A stretch of DNA of 64,000 nucleotides, taken from positions 868,001-932,000 of the forward strand of contig CP032507.1 of NCBI GenBank assembly GCA_008375315.1. Direction: 5' to 3'. The notes under the pieces were generated by a model. The model was not told the DNA's origin and made no database searches. It worked only from the letters and a program-made list of their open reading frames with translations. Position 1 is the first letter of the stretch. Every line of letters starts with the position of its first letter. Shown one piece after another: positions 43,451 to 50,834 of this stretch. This stretch comes from Ectothiorhodospiraceae bacterium BW-2. Lineage in GTDB: Bacteria > Pseudomonadota > Gammaproteobacteria > Thiohalomonadales > Thiohalomonadaceae. A program made the translations under genes and the position numbers.

Positions 43451-43548
43451 CGTTCCGTCAGGCTTGCGGTTTCTATGATGCCCCTCCAACCAAGTGTGAT
43501 TCAAACCGTGCTTTTTAAACGACCATCTCTTCCGGTAATCCACGGCGT

Positions 43549-43577
43549 GTAGGGGCGGGTTTCAAACCCGCCCCTAC
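43549..43577. repeat. Perfect 29-nt palindrome
   Basis: Arms GTAGGGGCGGGTTT and AAACCCGCCCCTAC around a single C. Such GTAGGGGCGGGTT palindromes are dispersed repeats in many bacterial genomes. It lies between the sulfurtransferase gene and the sulfur-reader gene and could form a strong hairpin that attenuates or stabilises the operon transcript. Confidence 0.85.
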
Positions 43578-43588
43578 GAAACCCGGGT

Positions 43589-43696
43589 CTTGTTCATCGT
43601 CTCGTCACCCTCATGAGGCATGATTCCCTCGCCTTCCCTCTCCGCCTCTCCCAGTGGGAAGGGGGTGGAGGGGAGCTGACGAAGAGATGAACAAGG
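43589..43696. mobile_element. MITE-like element, second complete copy
   Basis: About 108 bp between CTTGTTCATCGTCTCGTCA and the complement of CCTTGTTCATCTCTTCGTCA. Same ends as 31848-31963. Together with the half-end at 43442-43462 and the palindrome, it fills the only sizeable gap in the defence operon (43451-43714). Confidence 0.7.
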
Positions 43697-43714
43697 CCTT
43701 AATATCCATAAAGC

Positions 43715-44497
43715 CTAAAGCGTACAAATCAAACAACCTTCGTTATCATCATCAAGATTATTAATTAACTTTTTCTTTTTAACCAACAACTCCTTCTCTC
43801 TGTTTTTTTTCGCTTTTGCTTCAATTTCATCTCGCCGCTTAATCAAATCCTCTAAATATTCTCCCTGCGACCAAGTGTAACTTCTTCCTTTATCTTTATG
43901 AAACTGCTCATACTCCATTGCTTTTTCAAATAATTTGGGATGATTATCATAAAGCCCCACCCACTCCTCTTTTCTTTGAAAAAAGCAAAAATAGCATCCT
44001 GATCGGCTTCTCCAGTCATAATATTTCGGCAGACCTATACCCGATTTTTTAAGAATATCGACAATATCCTCTTTTTTTAGCCCATCCTCTATAAATGGAT
44101 ATCTGGCTGATATATTCGATTTAGTTGAAATATAGCCCTTTCTGTGTGGTTCATCGGCTCTTATGCCAACATAAGTTATTGCGGTATCATCACCCACATA
44201 CTCTTCAAACGGCTCTATTTTTAGTTTCTGGGTACACCAGCGACTTTTATTAGTAGGCAAAAAGTTTTCGTTTAAATCAAAGTAGTAGTTAAAGTCTCTT
44301 TCAGCATTAATTTTGACTATCGGCTTCCCCAAAAAATCCTCTAACATATCAATAAACTCAAGCGTCTCAGGTAACTCCGCCCCGGTGTCGGCAAAAAAGT
44401 ACTCCATCTCCGGCACCCGATCCCGCATATAGATCGCTAACGCCGAACTATCTTTCCCTCCGGAAAGGCCTAACAGATGCCGAACTTTATCGCTCAT
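43715..44497 (-). CDS. brxP: PAPS-reductase-family sulfurtransferase (BrxP/DndC-like)
   Basis: 260 residues from ATG 44497. PP-loop SGGKDSSALAIY activates the substrate by adenylation. Conserved Cys in SRWCTQKLKIEP and a CxxC in RSGCYFCFFQRKEEW are candidates for Fe-S or persulfide chemistry as in DndC. A lysine-rich tail ends GCLICTL. Much shorter than typical DndC (around 450-550 residues, from memory). In BREX type 4 a PAPS-reductase protein, BrxP, replaces the PglX methylase. With a cysteine desulfurase in the same operon, sulfur transfer to DNA or tRNA-like substrate is likely. Start overlaps the HEPN gene end by 11 nt. Confidence 0.83.
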   Translation of the reverse strand: MSDKVRHLLGLSGGKDSSALAIYMRDRVPEMEYFFADTGAELPETLEFIDMLEDFLGKPIVKINAERDFNYYFDLNENFLPTNKSRWCTQKLKIEPFEEYVGDDTAITYVGIRADEPHRKGYISTKSNISARYPFIEDGLKKEDIVDILKKSGIGLPKYYDWRSRSGCYFCFFQRKEEWVGLYDNHPKLFEKAMEYEQFHKDKGRSYTWSQGEYLEDLIKRRDEIEAKAKKNREKELLVKKKKLINNLDDDNEGCLICTL

Positions 44498-44990
44498 GAC
44501 CACTCTCCCACACTTGATTAATAAACCCTTTCCGCTGTAGATAGTTAGATATCATTTTCAAATAACTTAATATAGTTTTAGACTCATGCAGCACCATATT
44601 GAGTCTTTCAACCTGCCGTGTCACCTGATCAGGATAGTGATGAGAAAATTTATTCCTTAACTGAACCGCAATACTAAAGTCATCAGCAGAATGAATAACC
44701 CCTAACTTCTCCATTAATAGCGCTTTATCCCGATTTGACTTTTGACTTACATCCTCCTGCTCAACAATAGCAATTAAACGAAAAAGATGATCCTGAACCA
44801 TAGCTGTCAACTGCGAATAGCGCAAAATTAGTGCATCAAACGCCTCCTCCTGCTCCGTTGTTAAATCGAGTAATGTAGTCTCATTAAGCGGAAATAGCGG
44901 ATAACATTTATCTAGTGACTCTTTTAATTTTGTTCCCCTTTTAACACAAGCACTATAATATTCGATTAACAATGGTTCTGCTTGACTCAT
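44487..44990 (-). CDS. hepT: HEPN-domain RNase toxin (HepT-like)
   Basis: 167 residues, all helical. Carries RNKFSHHY, an exact RX4HXY motif of HEPN ribonucleases, with preceding VIHSADDFSIAVQL helix. Overlaps the MNT gene by 4 nt (ATGA) and the sulfurtransferase gene on the other side. HEPN-MNT pairs are type VII toxin-antitoxin systems in which the MNT enzyme polyadenylylates the toxin near its motif Tyr. Here the pair is embedded within a BREX-like operon. Confidence 0.87.
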   Translation of the reverse strand: MSQAEPLLIEYYSACVKRGTKLKESLDKCYPLFPLNETTLLDLTTEQEEAFDALILRYSQLTAMVQDHLFRLIAIVEQEDVSQKSNRDKALLMEKLGVIHSADDFSIAVQLRNKFSHHYPDQVTRQVERLNMVLHESKTILSYLKMISNYLQRKGFINQVWESGHER

Positions 44991-45277
44991 ATTAATCTCA
45001 CTCCCGTCTCTAACGCTATCTTCTGTATAGTAGTCATCGGCTCATCAGGATTTTTCACCAACAGATCTACCTTCTCACCACAACTATTATTCAGCCGCGA
45101 CTCCAACCGAATCATATCGGGATAAGAGAGCCGCTGCTTCGGCTCTAAATAGAGATCAATATCACCGCCGCGCTTATTATCATCAACCCGCGAGCCAAAG
45201 AGCCATAGAGACTCTACATCTACTGCATCTGACAGTACCTGTTTTATAGTGACTAGCAGCGGTTCAGGCAGGCGCAT
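44987..45277 (-). CDS. mntA: MNT-type minimal nucleotidyltransferase antitoxin
   Basis: 96 residues. LWLFGSRVDDNKRGGDIDLYL contains the canonical GSR and DID of the pol-beta-type minimal nucleotidyltransferases, and a third acidic residue is likely in KVDLLVK. Upstream of and overlapping the HEPN toxin. Begins 26 bp after the stop of the large ATPase. Predicted to neutralise HepT by AMPylation. Confidence 0.88.
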   Translation of the reverse strand: MRLPEPLLVTIKQVLSDAVDVESLWLFGSRVDDNKRGGDIDLYLEPKQRLSYPDMIRLESRLNNSCGEKVDLLVKNPDEPMTTIQKIALETGVRLI

Positions 45278-45303
45278 TATCTTTCCCTTTTTTATAGGTT
45301 TGA

Positions 45304-48300
45304 TTACCCCTCACCCGTCACCCCCTGCAATAGCGACGCCATCAGCGCCAGCCGTGACGACTCATCGAGATCGGCTAATACCCCCTCTACCTGCTGCTGC
45401 TTCTGCTGTAACGCCTGCTGCTGTGACGGCGTGAGTGTCACCACCCGGCTGCGCTCGCCATGGCGGCTATCGACCCACTTTAGCAGCACCACCTCATCCT
45501 CTGCCTGAGGGTTCTCATCAATCGCCAAGCTCAGTTGATGCAGATTTTTCAACTTTTCGGCCACCGCTTTCAGCGCCACCTCCGCCTCCAGCAGTCGGGC
45601 ATCATTCCACTTTGCCGGCGGCGCTCTGCCGAGCAGCGTGGCAATCGACTCCAGCCACTTTTGATCCTCATGGCCGCGATCAGTTAAACGGCGAATAAAG
45701 GCACCTAACCCCTGTTTATCGGGAGTTAACCGCTCTAACCCCTGATAGCGCTGCTGTAGCTGCTGGCGCAGCGTGACGGTCGGGAGCGGCTCCGGCCCCT
45801 CATGCTCCGGCAGCAGTAGTGTCAGCAGATGGCTCTGCCAGCGCCGCAGTAGCAGATCGTAAGCCCCTTTTAGCTCCCGCAGTGCCTGAATCAGCCGCTC
45901 TATAAACTGCTCCTCAACCGCTCTGTCGTTTAGCGAGGAGAACCCGCACGCCTGCGGTAGCGCTTCAAATAGTAGCTTGCCGGGGCTCTGCGCCTGCTCA
46001 AAAGCGTCACGCACCGCTTCCGCTTGTGGCGAGAGGGAGCGGGTTTGACGACTATACTCCGGTAGCCCGTTAATAAAGCTCACCAGCGGTTTCACGATAT
46101 CGATCAGCCGCGCATCCTCTCTCACCCGTCCGACCACCGAATCAAGGTAGCGGTTAAACAGATCAGCCCGCAGCCCTTCGAGCTGAAACCGCTCTAAGGC
46201 AAAAAATTTAGGCCGGCGGCAGAGCATCTCCATCTGCGCTAAGCTGAGCCGCTCACTAAAGCGACCCTCATAGTAGAGCGCCACATCGCGGTTATTAATC
46301 AGCAGGTAGAGCAGAATAATTAGCGGCAGCACCCCCTCTTTAATCCCGAAGGGGGGCTGTTTCAGTTCGGTATAGAGTGCTTCGAGCTCTACCCCACTGC
46401 CCTCGTTACGCGCTAGTTTGGCATCAATCGCGGCAAATACGGGTAGAAAACCGCACTTATCATCCTGTTTAGTCGGCAGCGCAAACTGATAGCGGCCATC
46501 AAGGCACTGATGCAGACCACTCTCTAACAGCAGTGAGCGGTAGAGACTCTTCTCCGCTGGGTATTTTTGAATCCCTAAATCGGGCTGATCGGCCGCCTCC
46601 AGCATCGCTTTGATTAGCTTTTTTCGCCCAGTATTGGCACTGGTAGAGAGCTTATCCCGATTAATAAGCTCATTATCGATTTTAGGGCTCTGTGGGTAAC
46701 ATGCTGCCATCCATTGACTTAGGTAGTGCTGCAACTGGCGCCGATCGGTGATATCGAGCTGCGCCCGCCCTCGGTAGAACCACTGCTGCACTTTACGATT
46801 ATGTGTGCTCTGTAAAAGCTCATTTAGCTGCTGCCTGAGTCGCATCGCACTGTTTTGCAGCCAACTCTGATACTCTTTTTGCGCCACCGCATCACTACTC
46901 AGTTCGGCATGGCGCTGCGGTAGCTGCAGCAGGGCGTATCTCTCTTTCGCCGCTTCCAGCAGTCGCTCCGCTAACTCACAGACAACTAAAATATCGTGCC
47001 TACTCTTAGGGGTAGGTGGGGGCTCATCGTTAACCCGTCGCAGATAGTACCAAAGGGTCGGCACCTCTGCCGGCTGCTGCAAGGCGGTAACCGTCGTGCT
47101 ATCAATAAACTGGCGTAGATAGTAGCGCAGCGTACCGCGCTCTATGGTTAAACGGCGGGTCACTAACGGGGAGAGCGGCAGCTCCTGATTCAGAACCGCC
47201 GCTATCGATAGCTCCCCCTGCTGCTTCAGCTCACTCTCTAACGCCTGTTGCAGATTAAAATCACTTCCGGCCCAGAGACGATACTCCTGATTAAAGCGGC
47301 GATAGGTGATCACCGACTGCCGTTCCAGAGCCGTCAGCATCTTATTGAATCCCTTGCCAAACAGCGCTTTAAGTAGCGGTTGACTCGCCTTAAAGCCCTG
47401 CTGCGCCTGAATCAGATTGAGCAGGCCGATGGTTTTAATCAGCTCCCGTCCCCTCGGCAGTGACGGCTGATGGCCAAAGCGCTCCAGTGCGGTCTCTATC
47501 TCTAACCAGCGGTGGCGGGTGAGCGGGTCACTCCTCACTCCCGGCTGATTGAGGGTAAAGTAGTCGTAGAGCTGCCACGGCTTAATCCACTCTCCGGCCT
47601 GCCCGCTATCGAGCTGCTGCTGTAGCCCCGCCGGCTCACGACTGCCAAGATAGGTAAACAGGGTACGCTCATTTTGTGCCACCTTCTGACACAACAGCGG
47701 TAGCAGTAACAGCGTCAGCGGATGGAGTGGCTGGCAGCGATGAAACAGCTCAAGCGCGTCACCACGACTTAAATGCCCCGGCAGTGCCTGCTGCGCCATC
47801 AGCAGCTCAACCCACCGCTCAGTCTCGCCCCTCACAGCGCTATCGGGCTCGCTAAAGGCGCTCGCCACCACCTGCAGCACCTGTTCGGCCGGTTCGATAA
47901 AGGCGATACTCTCATAGCGCCCCTGCACTTTGGTCCACTCATCACGCTGTCGCTTAGCCATGCCGTGGCTATAGTACTCAAACGCCTGATGCAGCATGAC
48001 CACGATATAGATCGGCTTGGTCAGCGTCGCTTCAGCCAGAAGCTGTAGCAGATGAATGCCATTCGCGCCACTATGGTGCGCCTGATACTCTAAAAATTTA
48101 CCCAGCTCGTCGATCACTAGCAGCACCCCCTCGCCCTGCTGCTCACACCAGCGCTGCTGTAGCGCCTCTAGCTGTGCCATCAGTTGACTCAGGGTTAGTT
48201 GTTCAGCTAACTGCTGCGCCATATCAGCCTGTAGTTGACTATCGAAAACAGCCGCCTGCTGTAGCGCCTGCTGTAGCCGATACTCCAGCGCTTCGGGAGT

Positions 48301-48657
48301 ACCGTTAATCATCACCGGCAACAACCCTCTAGCGTTAAACTGCTGTTTAAAACGCTGTAGTAGTCTAGCATCGAGCATCTGTAGCGCCGGAGCGGCAAGT
48401 TCGAAGGTGTCACTACCACCGCCACTGCTTAATGCGGCTAGATAGAGGGCAAAGGCCGATTTACCCGAACCATAAGGGCCAATAAGTGCCCAAGCACGGG
48501 GCGACTCGGTGTGCTCAAAACCGGCTGCAATCTGTTTTAGGGTCTGTAGCGCCCGCGAAGTCGGCAGGTAGGCGGTCACGGTTTCGGGGCGAAACTGATC
48601 CCGCTGTATATTAATCGCGCGGGTATAGAGGCTATTAACCCGAGAACATGATGCCAT
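45304..48657 (-). CDS. Large P-loop ATPase of the sulfur-linked defence operon
   Basis: 1117 residues. N-terminal P-loop: Walker A ALIGPYGSGKSAFALYLAAL near residue 62, Walker B GVLLVIDELGKFLEY near 180, followed by IYIVVMLHQAFEYY. The remainder is long and helical with Gln-rich stretches. Similar in plan to BrxC (GxYGSGKS then DELGKF) but distinct in sequence. It starts at TAATG, overlapping the DUF4007 stop by one base. It has no SMC-like hinge, so it is not a DndD-type protein. DUF499/DptH-like relation is possible and untested. Confidence 0.75.
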   Translation of the reverse strand: MASCSRVNSLYTRAINIQRDQFRPETVTAYLPTSRALQTLKQIAAGFEHTESPRAWALIGPYGSGKSAFALYLAALSSGGGSDTFELAAPALQMLDARLLQRFKQQFNARGLLPVMINGTPEALEYRLQQALQQAAVFDSQLQADMAQQLAEQLTLSQLMAQLEALQQRWCEQQGEGVLLVIDELGKFLEYQAHHSGANGIHLLQLLAEATLTKPIYIVVMLHQAFEYYSHGMAKRQRDEWTKVQGRYESIAFIEPAEQVLQVVASAFSEPDSAVRGETERWVELLMAQQALPGHLSRGDALELFHRCQPLHPLTLLLLPLLCQKVAQNERTLFTYLGSREPAGLQQQLDSGQAGEWIKPWQLYDYFTLNQPGVRSDPLTRHRWLEIETALERFGHQPSLPRGRELIKTIGLLNLIQAQQGFKASQPLLKALFGKGFNKMLTALERQSVITYRRFNQEYRLWAGSDFNLQQALESELKQQGELSIAAVLNQELPLSPLVTRRLTIERGTLRYYLRQFIDSTTVTALQQPAEVPTLWYYLRRVNDEPPPTPKSRHDILVVCELAERLLEAAKERYALLQLPQRHAELSSDAVAQKEYQSWLQNSAMRLRQQLNELLQSTHNRKVQQWFYRGRAQLDITDRRQLQHYLSQWMAACYPQSPKIDNELINRDKLSTSANTGRKKLIKAMLEAADQPDLGIQKYPAEKSLYRSLLLESGLHQCLDGRYQFALPTKQDDKCGFLPVFAAIDAKLARNEGSGVELEALYTELKQPPFGIKEGVLPLIILLYLLINNRDVALYYEGRFSERLSLAQMEMLCRRPKFFALERFQLEGLRADLFNRYLDSVVGRVREDARLIDIVKPLVSFINGLPEYSRQTRSLSPQAEAVRDAFEQAQSPGKLLFEALPQACGFSSLNDRAVEEQFIERLIQALRELKGAYDLLLRRWQSHLLTLLLPEHEGPEPLPTVTLRQQLQQRYQGLERLTPDKQGLGAFIRRLTDRGHEDQKWLESIATLLGRAPPAKWNDARLLEAEVALKAVAEKLKNLHQLSLAIDENPQAEDEVVLLKWVDSRHGERSRVVTLTPSQQQALQQKQQQVEGVLADLDESSRLALMASLLQGVTGEG

Positions 48658-49568
48658 TAGTGATAGTGATCCTGCAGTAGTGTAAGACTCTGTTGAGTCT
48701 GCTGTCGGCGGTAGAGCTGATGCAGACCGGCGGTATCGCGCTGCTCAAAATCGGGTAGATAGTGCTGCAACGCCTGTTCGAGGTGGTAGCTAAACCCCTC
48801 CTCATTTAGGCGAAACACGGCCCCCGGTGCGACAGCACTGCCACCCCCACCTCCCCCTCCACCACCGCCGTAGAGTAGCTCCTGCACTGGAACTGCCGGC
48901 TGTTGTGGCTGCTGCTCAAACCGATCTAAAATCGCAAACGCCAGCGCGATCGTCGGTAACTCCTCACGCCAACCACGCTGACTCTGAAAGCGTCTGCCGG
49001 GGAGCGGCTGAATCAGCTCCAGCAGCGACAGAGGCGAGTCGAGTCCATCCTCAGCCTGCGCTGCGTTTAGCTTAGCGCTACGGCTATACATTCGTAGCAG
49101 ACAGGAGAGATCTGATTTAAGGGAACTATCCGATTTAACCTGCGGCTCTAAAAAGCGCTGTAACGACGCCAGCAGCTCCGTTTCGCTAAAATCGGGCACA
49201 GCATAGTGGTTAAAAAACCAATAGAAACCAGTGGCTAAGGTCGCGTTAGAGCCGATTAACCAGTGGAGAATCCATAAAGTTGCCTCATCCTCTAAATAGG
49301 GATCGCCGTACTTACCTAAAATCGCCTCTCCTAAAGCGGTCGGGATAAAAACACCACTGCCCTGCTCACGAACCAGACGAGTCACCCGCAGCCAGTAACG
49401 AATAGCGTTAACCATATTTTTACCGACACCGAGCTTCACCACAGCACTCTCCTGTTTAAATAGCTGAGCATCGTTCTGAAGCTGCAAAAACCCTTTTGGC
49501 AACCAGCCGAAACGGAGCGGAAAGCTCTCGTGGCGACCAAATGTAGTCTGAGGCAAATTATCTTGCAT
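48657..49568 (-). CDS. DUF4007-family protein
   Basis: 303 residues. The start FGRHESFPLRFGWLPKGFLQ, the central AVVKLGVGKNMVNAIRYWLR, and LEDEATLWILHWLIGSNATL are the DUF4007 signature. These proteins occur beside PAPS-reductase and desulfurase genes in DNA sulfur-modification and BREX-like loci. A ten-glycine run (LYGG through GGSA) links to a helical C-terminal part. The gene overlaps the desulfurase by 11 nt. No enzymatic motif seen. Probably DNA- or partner-binding. Confidence 0.82.
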   Translation of the reverse strand: MQDNLPQTTFGRHESFPLRFGWLPKGFLQLQNDAQLFKQESAVVKLGVGKNMVNAIRYWLRVTRLVREQGSGVFIPTALGEAILGKYGDPYLEDEATLWILHWLIGSNATLATGFYWFFNHYAVPDFSETELLASLQRFLEPQVKSDSSLKSDLSCLLRMYSRSAKLNAAQAEDGLDSPLSLLELIQPLPGRRFQSQRGWREELPTIALAFAILDRFEQQPQQPAVPVQELLYGGGGGGGGGGSAVAPGAVFRLNEEGFSYHLEQALQHYLPDFEQRDTAGLHQLYRRQQTQQSLTLLQDHYH

Positions 49569-50733
49569 CGTTAACCTTTTCGATTAATTGCTCTAAATGG
49601 TGAATAAAGTAGTCGATCTCCGCCAGCGTATTGTAGTAACCGAAACTGATCCGTACTGCGCCATAGAGCTCGCGTGCAGTGATACCCATGCCGCGCAGCA
49701 CATGCGACGGCTCAATCGTACCACTGCTGCAAGCCGAACCGCTGGAAAAAGCGGCCACCGCTTCGCACTGGTTTAGCAGCGCATCGCTATCGTACCCTGC
49801 TACCGAAAAGTTAATGATATAGGGCGAACCGCCACTGAGTGGACTATGGATCTGCACGCTCCGCTGAGAGCTAGCCCACGCCATAAAGCGCTGTTGCAGA
49901 GTACGAATGTGGGCTAACTCCGACTCACGCTGCCTCTGGCAGCGCTGTAGCGCCGCGACTAAGGCACTAATTTGGTGGGTCGGTACCGTGCCGGGGCGCA
50001 GCCCAAACTCCTGGCCGCCGCCATAACAGAGCGGTTGTAACCGTAAATGGCGGCGCTGGCGTACAATCAGTGCGCCAACTCCCTTCGGGCCATAAAATTT
50101 ATGCGCTGAGATCGAGAGTAGATCAACCGCTATATCCGCTAGGTTTAGCGCAAATTTACCGACAGACTGCGCCGCATCGACATGGAACAGAACTCCCGCT
50201 CTAGCGGCGATAGCGGCGATTTCGGTTAACGGCTGCATCACCCCGGTTTCGTTATTAACCGCCATCACCGAGATGAGTAGCGTCTCGGGTCGTAGCGCAG
50301 ATTTTAGCTCAGCGATATCGATTAACCCACTGCCGTCCACCTGCAGATAGGTAAGACTAAACCCCTCTGCCTCCAGCGCATCGCAACACGCCAAGACCGC
50401 TTTATGCTCTGTCGTAACGGTGATAAGATGGGTGCCGTGGTGACGATTAGCCCGCATTATCCCAGTTAGCGCCAGATTATTGGCCTCAGTCGCACCCGAA
50501 GTGAAGATAACTTCATCGGCATCACACCCTAACAGCTCAGCAGTTGCCATACGATTCTGCCTAAGCTGCTGTTTTGCTAAATGGCCATAGCGATGCGCAG
50601 AAGCGGGATTGGCAAACTGATTTGAAGCGAGGGTTAAGTGACGACAGAGTGCCTCAGCCACCTCAGGGTGAAGCGGTGTCGTTGCGGCGCTATCAAAATA
50701 GATCGGAAGTTGTATTGATGTCGTGGTTGCCAT
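49558..50733 (-). CDS. dndA: Cysteine desulfurase (DndA/IscS-like)
   Basis: 391 residues, class V aminotransferase fold. PLP-binding Lys in SISAHKFYGPKGVG, substrate His in TVTTEHKAVL, and the persulfide-forming Cys in FSSGSACSSGTIEPSH. It would supply persulfide sulfur to the PAPS-reductase-family protein 5 kb further down the operon. A housekeeping IscS role cannot be excluded by sequence alone, but no isc genes are near and the 3' end overlaps the DUF4007 gene, which points to the defence function. Confidence 0.87.
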   Translation of the reverse strand: MATTTSIQLPIYFDSAATTPLHPEVAEALCRHLTLASNQFANPASAHRYGHLAKQQLRQNRMATAELLGCDADEVIFTSGATEANNLALTGIMRANRHHGTHLITVTTEHKAVLACCDALEAEGFSLTYLQVDGSGLIDIAELKSALRPETLLISVMAVNNETGVMQPLTEIAAIAARAGVLFHVDAAQSVGKFALNLADIAVDLLSISAHKFYGPKGVGALIVRQRRHLRLQPLCYGGGQEFGLRPGTVPTHQISALVAALQRCQRQRESELAHIRTLQQRFMAWASSQRSVQIHSPLSGGSPYIINFSVAGYDSDALLNQCEAVAAFSSGSACSSGTIEPSHVLRGMGITARELYGAVRISFGYYNTLAEIDYFIHHLEQLIEKVNDAR

Positions 50734-50775
50734 GCAAAAAAAATAGCATAGGCAGAACAGATAAGCAATAAAAAC

Positions 50776-50797
50776 ATTATGTCTTACGACATTAAAT
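50776..50797. promoter_or_regulatory. Dyad in AT-rich spacer before desulfurase gene
   Basis: ATTATGTC-TTAC-GACATTAAAT, a near-symmetric site in the 101-bp AT-rich gap between the methyltransferase and desulfurase genes. A plausible operator or internal promoter region; no regulator is visible in the locus. Confidence 0.35.
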
Positions 50798-50834
50798 GTA
50801 GCAAAAACAGATAAAAATTAAGCTAAATGATATT

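Noticed and set aside
43451-43543. Extra 31 codons at the start of the sulfur-reader protein
   Set aside because: They translate MITE-end sequence and the domain pattern begins after ATG 43450.
45304-48657. Large ATPase considered as DndD
   Set aside because: DndD is SMC/Rad50-like with a long coiled coil between Walker motifs. Here Walker A and B are about 120 residues apart with no hinge.
48838-48870. Ten-glycine run in the DUF4007 protein considered as a sequencing artefact
   Set aside because: The codons are mixed GGC/GGT/GGA/GGG and frame is kept on both sides, so it is a plausible linker. Length error cannot be excluded.
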